The notes beneath the pieces were generated by a model. The model was not told the origin of the DNA, made no database searches, and saw only the letters and a program-made list of their open reading frames with translations. Shown here one piece after another: positions 6,340 to 11,437 of a DNA stretch of 12,896 bases. The stretch's first letter is position 1; the number at the start of each line of letters is the position of its first letter. A program made the position numbers and the translations under genes. The stretch comes from an uncultured Oscillospiraceae bacterium (GTDB taxonomy: Bacteria; Bacillota; Clostridia; Oscillospirales; Oscillospiraceae). Where the stretch lies: assembly GCA_934646175.1 (NCBI GenBank), contig CAKUEI010000045.1, positions 1 to 12,896 on the forward strand, read 5' to 3'.

Positions 6340-7854
6340 TCAGCCGTCCAGCCCGGCCTCTTTCGCCAGGGCCTTGCGGTCAATCTTTCCGTTGGGGGTC
6401 AGGGGAAGGCGGTCTCGCTTCTCCATGCGGTTGGGGATCATATAGCGGGGCAGCTTTTCCTTCAGGAAGGCCGCCAGCGCACCGCTCTCCGCCTCGCCGG
6501 CGTAGTAGAGCAGGATGCGCTTTTTCACATTGTCGAACAGGGCGCAGGCGGAGGCCACCTCCGGGTGCATGGCTGCCACGATCTCGATCTCCGGCAGTTC
6601 GATCCGATGCCCCATGTGTTTGATCTGATAGTCCTTGCGGGAGACGAACACCAGCTCACCACGCTCGTTGTACCTACCAAGGTCGCCGGTGCGGTAAACG
6701 GTCTCGGGATAATCGTGATTCAGGGGATTCTGCACGAAGCATTCCGCCGTTTTTTCCGGCATTCGGTAATACCCCAGGGTCACGCAGGTGCCTTTGATGC
6801 AGATCTCGCCCACCTCGCCCGGCGCGGCCTCCTGATCCTCGTCGTTCAGCAGGAGGATGCCCGTATTGGGGAAGGGCCGCCCGATGGGGATCACTTCGTC
6901 CAATGCAAAGTCCCGGTCCACATGGTAGAAGCAGCTCATGCCCGTACACTCCGTGGGGCCATATAGGTTTGTAAATTTGGCGTCCGGCAGGGCCTTGCGC
7001 CACAGCTCGAACTGCCGGATGGGGAACACCTCGCTGCCGAAGGCCACCGTGTGCAGGTATTCCGGCGTCTTTTTCTCCAGCACCTTGAAGCCGGAGATCA
7101 TGGTCAGGGCGGACACCACCCAGCACACCGTGTTGATCTTATGTTCGTTTAAGTAGTCCACCAACTTCATGGGGAACATGAACAAGCTCTTGGGGATGAG
7201 ATAGGTGCTGGCCCCGAACTTGATGGTGGGGTACAGTTCCTTCAGGCACGCGTCAAAGTAAAGGGGCGTCTGGTTGCCGAATACCGTCTCTTCAGAAAAG
7301 CCCAGCGTGTCGGACAGCGCCTCGATATAGTCGATCACCGACCGGTGGCACGCCATAACGCCCTTAGGCACCCCGGTGGAGCCGGAGGTGAACACGATGT
7401 ACAGGGGATCGGTATCCAGCTGCGCATCCCGCACGGCACGAAGGGCTTCCTCGTCCACTTCGTGGACGGATGCCTCGTCATAATCGTAAAGGCCGCCCTT
7501 GTAGCCCATGGCTTCCACCATGGCGTGGGTCTTTCCGTCGCACAGCACCGCCTGCGGGTTTAAGGTGCGGAAAATCAGCTCCACGCGGTAGCTGGGCATC
7601 TCCTCGTCAATAGGCACATAGAAGCACCCGGAGTACACCACGCCGAAAAACGCGGCCACCGACCGGGGGTGCTTTTCCATGAACACCACCACTGGTTCTT
7701 TTTTTAGGCCCTTCTCCGCCAAAAACGAGCCGATGCCCTTTGCCGCCCGATGAAGCTCACCAAAGGTCAGGGCGTCCTCCCCGTTGCTGAAAGCCATTTT
7801 GTCCGGAAGCCGCGGGGCTGTGGCCTCCAGATATTCCAATACGTTCCGCTGCAC
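6340..7854 (-). CDS. DltA-like amino acid adenylating enzyme (amino acid:carrier protein ligase)
   Basis: The 504-residue stand-alone adenylation domain has the length of DltA. Core motifs: TSGSTGVPKG (156-165, ATP-binding loop), the substrate-anchoring Asp201 in YFDACLKELYP, FGSEVFP (272-278), NLYGPTE (296-302), YRTGD (387-391), the DYQIKHMGHRIEL hinge region (408-420) and the C-terminal NGKIDRK with Lys490. It activates an amino acid with ATP and loads it on the carrier protein encoded downstream. The start is GTG at 7852-7854, with CGGAGGA about 8 nt upstream, inside the end of the transglutaminase gene, which stops 4 nt before. Bacillus DltA enzymes have FCGEV with Cys269 selecting D-alanine. 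This protein has FGSEV, so the equivalent residue is Gly273, and Lys205 replaces a Met in the pocket. D-alanine specificity is therefore doubtful. Confidence 0.93.
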   Translation of the reverse strand: MQRNVLEYLEATAPRLPDKMAFSNGEDALTFGELHRAAKGIGSFLAEKGLKKEPVVVFMEKHPRSVAAFFGVVYSGCFYVPIDEEMPSYRVELIFRTLNPQAVLCDGKTHAMVEAMGYKGGLYDYDEASVHEVDEEALRAVRDAQLDTDPLYIVFTSGSTGVPKGVMACHRSVIDYIEALSDTLGFSEETVFGNQTPLYFDACLKELYPTIKFGASTYLIPKSLFMFPMKLVDYLNEHKINTVCWVVSALTMISGFKVLEKKTPEYLHTVAFGSEVFPIRQFELWRKALPDAKFTNLYGPTECTGMSCFYHVDRDFALDEVIPIGRPFPNTGILLLNDEDQEAAPGEVGEICIKGTCVTLGYYRMPEKTAECFVQNPLNHDYPETVYRTGDLGRYNERGELVFVSRKDYQIKHMGHRIELPEIEIVAAMHPEVASACALFDNVKKRILLYYAGEAESGALAAFLKEKLPRYMIPNRMEKRDRLPLTPNGKIDRKALAKEAGLDG

Positions 7855-7858
7855 CGCT

Positions 7859-9265
7859 TTATTCCTCCGTTGCCTGCGCCGTTTCAGTGGGCGCAGGCAT
7901 CTCGCTCTCCGCCGGGGCGTTGCTTGCCGTCTCTGCCGGGGCCTGACTCTCCGCAGGCGCCGGGCTTTCGCTGGGTGCGGGCGTCACCGTAGGCATCGGC
8001 TGCACCGTCTCGCTGGGCGACGGGGAGGGGGAGGGCTGCTGGCTCTCCGCCGGGGCCGTGGTGTGACTGGGGGTGTCGCCGCTGGGGGTACCCACCACTG
8101 TCACCGGGCAGGAATCATAGTCATAAACGAAGTAGTTCTTCCGCACCTTGCTCACCAGTCGGGTGTAATCCCGCACCTGCTGCTCCGTCAGCATAAAGGA
8201 GTAGAGGGGGTACCCCGTCGGATGAGGGCAGGTGTCGAAGTGATAATAACCGTTTCCGGTGTTCACCAGGTTCCAGTAATGGCGCGTGGTGCCGCCCACC
8301 CGCTGCAGGTCCACATTGGGGATCCCCGCCCGGGTCAGAAGGGCCTTGGAGCAGGCGAAATAGTTAAAGCAGTCTCCGCGGCCCCGGGTAAAACCCACGT
8401 ATGCACCGTTTACCCAGCTGGATTTATCCGATGTACCCACATATTTAATGTGGGTGTGCACATAGTTGTAGATGGCCTTGGCCTTCTGATACTGGCTCAT
8501 ATTGTTGGTGATGATCTTGCCGAGAATCTTGTCCGCCACGGCGTACATCTCCGCCTCAGTCACGTTGGCCGTGTCCTGGGGGGTGCCGTTATCCTGCACA
8601 TCGCCCACGTCCTCCGGCAGCGTCACCGTATCGATCACCGTCACCTTGATGGTCGCGCTGGTGGTGTTGCCACGGGCGTCGGTGGCGGAATAGGTCACCG
8701 GGTACTCGCCTACCTCGTTCAGGTTCACCTGGCTGGAGTCCACCTTCAACTCGATCTCGTCACCGGAATTGTCGGTCACCGTCACGCCGGTGCGGTAAAA
8801 TACGCTGCCGCCCTTGGCCACCGTCATGTCCTGCGCGCCCTCGATCACCGGGGGTTCATTATCCGTGGGGCGCACCACCAGCTTGGTCTCGATGCGCTCC
8901 GCCTGGTTCTTGTTCCGGTCCTGACAGCCGTAGATGATGCGGTAGCTGCCCACAGGATAGGGGAAGTTCACATCGGCGCCCTTTTCGTCGTACACCGTGT
9001 AGAAGATGTTGGGGGCCCGACTGCCGGTGTCCAGATTGTCCACCGCTTCCACGCCGTCCAGAATGGTGGCCTTGGCCGCCTTCTCATCATCATCCTCGTA
9101 GATGATCACGTTTTCCTTCACGCCTTCGATCACCGGCGCCTCGTTGTCCTTGGAGATCTTCATCGGCTCCATGTGCGGGATCATCAGCAGAACGATCGCA
9201 ATGCAGGCGATGATCACCACGGTCCAGACCACTTTCTGGACCGCCTTTTTTGTTTTTTCGTTCAC
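7859..9265 (-). CDS. membrane-anchored surface transglutaminase-like protein with Ig-like domains and Pro/Ser tail
   Basis: The product is 468 residues, starting at GTG 9263-9265. AAGGAG lies 9 nt upstream, and the promoter at 9319-9347 puts the transcript start only about 8-14 nt from the longer TTG/ATG alternatives near 9298-9304, which lack a binding site. Order: short Lys-rich N-terminus, one membrane helix (about 12-30), two beta-sandwich Ig-like modules (about 41-132 and 137-212; the second has the DNEPPVIEG...TYSATDARGN pattern of DUF5011/HYR-type domains), and a transglutaminase-like core (about 235-350) with Cys299 in RGDCFNYF, His329 in TRHYWN and Asp344 in YHFDTC. A Pro/Ser/Glu-rich tail follows (393-468), likely spanning the wall; no LPxTG motif is seen. 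All three catalytic residues are present, so it may crosslink or cleave peptide bonds at the cell surface. It is the first gene of the acylation operon, 4 nt from the adenylating enzyme. Confidence 0.9.
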   Translation of the reverse strand: MNEKTKKAVQKVVWTVVIIACIAIVLLMIPHMEPMKISKDNEAPVIEGVKENVIIYEDDDEKAAKATILDGVEAVDNLDTGSRAPNIFYTVYDEKGADVNFPYPVGSYRIIYGCQDRNKNQAERIETKLVVRPTDNEPPVIEGAQDMTVAKGGSVFYRTGVTVTDNSGDEIELKVDSSQVNLNEVGEYPVTYSATDARGNTTSATIKVTVIDTVTLPEDVGDVQDNGTPQDTANVTEAEMYAVADKILGKIITNNMSQYQKAKAIYNYVHTHIKYVGTSDKSSWVNGAYVGFTRGRGDCFNYFACSKALLTRAGIPNVDLQRVGGTTRHYWNLVNTGNGYYHFDTCPHPTGYPLYSFMLTEQQVRDYTRLVSKVRKNYFVYDYDSCPVTVVGTPSGDTPSHTTAPAESQQPSPSPSPSETVQPMPTVTPAPSESPAPAESQAPAETASNAPAESEMPAPTETAQATEE

Positions 9266-9318
9266 AATTCTGTTCTCCTTTTGCGCATTTTGGGGCATTA
9301 TCAAGTCAGTTATTTTTG

Positions 9319-9347
9319 ATTATAAACACACTTCTATCTAAAAGCAA
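9319..9347 (-). promoter_or_regulatory. sigma-A promoter of the six-gene acylation operon
   Basis: Minus-strand -35 TTGCTT (9342-9347) and perfect -10 TATAAT (9319-9324) are separated by 17 bp. Initiation near 9312 gives a leader of about 47 nt to the GTG start at 9265. No operator or riboswitch-like structure is evident in that short leader. Confidence 0.82.
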
Positions 9348-9388
9348 CCGGAAAACGCAAAAATGCATCCTTTTCCATCGTTTTACAG

Positions 9389-9421
9389 AAAAGGGGCAGT
9401 ACCGTCCGTACTGCCCCTTTT
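9389..9421 (-). terminator. intrinsic terminator after the glycosyltransferase gene
   Basis: A perfect 14-bp stem AAAAGGGGCAGTAC / GTACTGCCCCTTTT with a 5-nt loop (9403-9407), ending in a U tract on the minus strand, 39 nt after the glycosyltransferase stop codon. It isolates that gene from the acylation operon promoter immediately downstream. The hairpin is symmetric and could work in both directions. Confidence 0.9.
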
Positions 9422-9460
9422 TGTATTTTCCGTGATCGGTTCTTGCAGGCTGCGCCGCTG

Positions 9461-10741
9461 TTACGCCGCCTTTTCCGCCCGCTCCTGCACGGAGGTGTGC
9501 CGGATGGGCTTCCACTCCACCTTGCTCACCAGCGCCGCCAGCGCGATAGGCAGGTACGTCAGCATGAAAATGGGGAAGGTGAACAGATAGCCGATCTTCT
9601 GACTTGTCTTGGCGAGGATGTTCTTCCACTCGCTGGCCACCGTAATGGCCCCGTAGAACAGCATTCCGAAGTAGAACCCCACAACAGCGGAGCCCAAGAC
9701 CTCCAGCACCTGAGCCAGCACGATCTTCGCAAGCCACGCCGGCGCGGTAAGGCAGGTAAAGCCGATCAGCACGTCGATGAGCATCACACCGATGGTCAGC
9801 AGCATCCCCGGCGCTACCGTCATGAACATGTCATAGCAGGAGAAGGCCTTCCGCCCGCCCTGACCGATGCCCTTCAGCAGGGAGACAGTATAGCGGGCGT
9901 CCACCTGATAAAACCCTTTGGACCAGCGCATTCTTTGGTTCCAGGACTGGCCCATGGTCACCGGCTGCTCGTCGTACACCATGGCCTTGTCGCAGTAGCC
10001 GATCTTCCGCCCCTTGGCGGCGCACTCGGCGGAAAACTGAATATCCTCCGTCAGCAGGTGGAAGGGCCACCCGCCGTTTTCCCGCACCACCCGGTCGGAC
10101 ACCAGAAAGCCCGTGCCGGAAATGGCACAGTTGGTGCCCTGCAGATAGCGGGGGAAGTTCAAAAAGCGCGCTTCCCGCAAAAACCACACCGAGTACCCGG
10201 CGGAGATCCAGTTGTCGCCGAAGTTCTTGGAGTTGCGGTAGCACGTAATGGCGTCCAGATCGCCCTTATCAAAGGTGCGGTTCATTTCCGCCACGAAATT
10301 TTCGTCCACAATGTTGTCGGCATCGAACACGAAATAGCCCTCATATCCCGCGTGGGGCTTCTCGCGGTACAGCCGCTTGAAGAAGTAGTCCAGGGCATAG
10401 CCCTTGCCCACCTCCACCTCGTTGAAGCGCTCGTAAACAAAAGCGCCCTTTTTCCGGGCGGCACCGGCGGTGTCGTCTGTGCAGTTGTCCGCCACCACGT
10501 AAAGGTCCAGCAGTTCCCGGGGGTACTTCTGGCGTTTTAAGCTGTCCAATAGTTCGCCTATGACCCCTTCTTCGTTTCTCGCGCAGATAACCACCGCGAA
10601 TTTATGCAGCCGGGCAGCTTCCGGCTCGCGGTGGCGCTTTTTCTGCCGCAGTCCCACCAGCACAAAAACGAGCTGATAAGCGTAGGCAATTCCCAGGATC
10701 ACAGTGATCCAGAAATTCAGCTGCTTGACCAGTTCAACCAT
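9461..10741 (-). CDS. membrane-anchored family 2 glycosyltransferase (processive BcsA/HAS-like type)
   Basis: The 426-residue product is a GT-A fold glycosyltransferase with an N-terminal membrane helix (about 8-30), a cytoplasmic catalytic domain (about 45-290) and about three C-terminal membrane helices (about 302-330, 335-365, 383-405). Signature residues are VICARNEE (51-58), VADNCTDDT (83-91), DAD (140-142, the metal/nucleotide DxD), TED (231-233, general base) and QRMRW (269-273, the QxxRW of processive enzymes). This set fits polymerases of beta-linked polysaccharide that extend and export a chain. The start is ATG 10739-10741 with GAGGA 8 nt upstream; the longer reading frame to 10846 begins at the predicted transcript start and is rejected. 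It forms a single-gene unit with its own promoter and terminator. Its polymer might be the acceptor of the adjacent acylation system, but that is only proximity. Confidence 0.93.
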   Translation of the reverse strand: MVELVKQLNFWITVILGIAYAYQLVFVLVGLRQKKRHREPEAARLHKFAVVICARNEEGVIGELLDSLKRQKYPRELLDLYVVADNCTDDTAGAARKKGAFVYERFNEVEVGKGYALDYFFKRLYREKPHAGYEGYFVFDADNIVDENFVAEMNRTFDKGDLDAITCYRNSKNFGDNWISAGYSVWFLREARFLNFPRYLQGTNCAISGTGFLVSDRVVRENGGWPFHLLTEDIQFSAECAAKGRKIGYCDKAMVYDEQPVTMGQSWNQRMRWSKGFYQVDARYTVSLLKGIGQGGRKAFSCYDMFMTVAPGMLLTIGVMLIDVLIGFTCLTAPAWLAKIVLAQVLEVLGSAVVGFYFGMLFYGAITVASEWKNILAKTSQKIGYLFTFPIFMLTYLPIALAALVSKVEWKPIRHTSVQERAEKAA

Positions 10742-10850
10742 GGAGCAATTCCTCTTTTTCTTTCCTGAAATTTCGGTTCCTTCTGACTTCTTTCGCGTGT
10801 TTGGATTGCGGAGGCAGGCGGGAGCGCGCCATTCTCCGCGGAGCACCGTA
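10742..10850 (-). other. 5' leader of the glycosyltransferase gene, no recognised element
   Basis: About 104 nt lie between the predicted transcript start near 10845 and the glycosyltransferase ATG. The distal part is GC-rich (10805-10845) and the proximal part purine-rich. I see no known riboswitch, T-box or terminator-like hairpin in it. Confidence 0.4.
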
Positions 10851-10851
10851 C

Positions 10852-10879
10852 ATTATAGTTCATTTTTTTGAATTTGCAA
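10852..10879 (-). promoter_or_regulatory. sigma-A promoter of the glycosyltransferase gene
   Basis: Minus-strand -35 TTGCAA (10874-10879) and perfect -10 TATAAT (10852-10857) with a 16-bp spacer; a 1-bp shift (ATTGCA, 10875-10880) gives 17 bp. The A/T-rich stretch at 10887-10900 just upstream of the -35 could act as an UP element. It is divergent from the plus-strand promoter starting at 10924. Confidence 0.75.
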
Positions 10880-10923
10880 TGGCCTTAAGAAATTTTTAAT
10901 GGTTCGTTCATACTTCCTTTTCC

Positions 10924-10952
10924 TTGACAGCCCTTTCACAAAGGCTTATACT
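10924..10952 (+). promoter_or_regulatory. consensus sigma-A promoter driving the riboswitch leader and surface protein
   Basis: Perfect -35 TTGACA (10924-10929) and near-perfect -10 TATACT (10947-10952) with a 17-bp spacer. Initiation near 10959 would give a leader of about 480 nt before the ATG at 11438. Such a strong promoter fits control by transcription attenuation rather than by an activator. Confidence 0.88.
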
Positions 10953-11007
10953 ATTTTGGATAAAAGAATATGCAACTTTTCTCCCGCTTTTGTGGCAAAT
11001 GCGCGAC

Positions 11008-11027
11008 CCGGTTTTTGTAAAAAACGG
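11008..11027 (+). other. hairpin in the leader just upstream of the riboswitch
   Basis: CCGGTTTTTGTAAAAAACGG can fold into a mostly A-U stem closed by C-G pairs with one bulge. It lies between the promoter and the conserved riboswitch core. It has no following U tract, so it is not a terminator. It may be a peripheral riboswitch helix or a 5'-end stabiliser. Confidence 0.4.
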
Positions 11028-11034
11028 ACACGCA

Positions 11035-11245
11035 TTCTTGTTCTGCTGAACAAGGGAACCGGGTGTGAATCCCGGACACGGTCCCGCGTGAAATGCGCGG
11101 TGCTGTGCTGTAAGCGTGAAGCGGGCGCCCTTCTGCGAAAGCAGGTCACTGGCCCTTCCGATCGGAACAGGGCTGGGAAGGCCGGGCGTCCCGCGTCGGC
11201 GGATTTCCGCCGGAACACGCAAGTCAGAAGACCTACAGAAGGCAC
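11035..11245 (+). ncRNA. cobalamin riboswitch
   Basis: The conserved core is recognisable in order: AAGGGAA followed by CCGGGTGTGAATCCCGG (P3/P4 with the internal GTGTGAAT), CGGTCCCGC, GTGCTGTGCTGTAA, the CTGC-GAAA-GCAG hairpin leading into AGGTCACTGG, GGGAAGGCCGGGCG, the GGCGGATTTCCGCC hairpin (11198-11211), and the terminal B12 box AAGTCAGAAGACCTAC (11221-11236). The outer P1 helix can be formed by TTCTG (11041-11045) with CAGAA (11236-11240). The RNA binds adenosyl-, methyl- or aquocobalamin and normally switches the downstream gene off when the ligand is present. The subclass is not assigned here. Exact ends are estimates. Confidence 0.93.
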
Positions 11246-11294
11246 CACCCCCGCCCTCCCGGTGGGGGGAAAGAACAGGATCTCATTTTTTTGC

Positions 11295-11328
11295 AAAAGC
11301 AGGCAGATTTGCCTGCTTTTCTTTTTTT
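11295..11328 (+). terminator. intrinsic terminator, expression platform of the cobalamin riboswitch
   Basis: An 11-bp stem AAAAGCAGGCA / TGCCTGCTTTT with a GATT loop, followed by C and seven T (11322-11328). It lies about 50 nt after the B12 box and before the only downstream gene, so ligand-dependent termination is the likely mechanism. The C-rich/G-rich stretch at 11247-11269 between box and terminator can itself pair and may take part in the switch. Confidence 0.88.
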
Positions 11329-11330
11329 CG

Positions 11331-11392
11331 CTGAGGGTACCCTCAGTTGTCCTGCTGCGCAGGACAACTGGCCGCGCCTCCCTCGGCCGCGC
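11331..11392 (+). repeat. nested palindromic element between terminator and start codon
   Basis: Three symmetric units are packed together: a perfect 16-nt palindrome CTGAGGGTACCCTCAG (11331-11346); a 12-bp hairpin CAGTTGTCCTGC / GCAGGACAACTG with a TGC loop (11344-11370) that shares CAG with the first; and GGCCGCGC directly repeated at 11370-11377 and 11385-11392. None carries a U tract. The arrangement looks like a REP-type or MITE-like intergenic palindrome but could also be structured leader RNA. No terminal duplication was identified. Confidence 0.6.
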
Positions 11393-11437
11393 AAACGGAT
11401 ATGGACAGATCAAAGAAAAAAGAGGAGGAACCCAAAC

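Noticed and set aside
4982..6445. Plus-strand open frame of 487 codons
   Set aside because: Shadow of the MBOAT and carrier-protein genes on the other strand; no start signal and no recognisable motif.
3403..7854. Calling the acylation genes a standard dltABCD operon
   Set aside because: No dltX, a much longer MBOAT with a fused FIYNQF tail, Cys instead of Ser in the SGNH protein and a changed adenylation pocket; Dlt-like is as far as the sequence supports.
7859..8090. Sortase signal in the Pro/Ser-rich C-terminal tail of the transglutaminase
   Set aside because: The tail ends in an acidic ATEE sequence with no LPxTG, no hydrophobic segment and no basic end; the protein is held by its N-terminal helix instead.
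9266..9304. Longer N-terminus for the transglutaminase (TTG at 9304 or ATG at 9298)
   Set aside because: No ribosome binding site, and both lie within about 14 nt of the predicted transcript start; GTG at 9265 has AAGGAG at good spacing and leads directly to the membrane anchor.
7784..9319. Plus-strand open frame of 511 codons
   Set aside because: Antisense to the transglutaminase gene, which shows intact catalytic motifs and its own promoter and start signals; the plus-strand translation is Arg/His/Gly-rich with no domain.
10742..10846. Longer N-terminus for the glycosyltransferase up to 10846
   Set aside because: It would begin at the predicted transcript start with no ribosome binding site; the ATG at 10741 has GAGGA 8 nt upstream and starts just before the first membrane helix.
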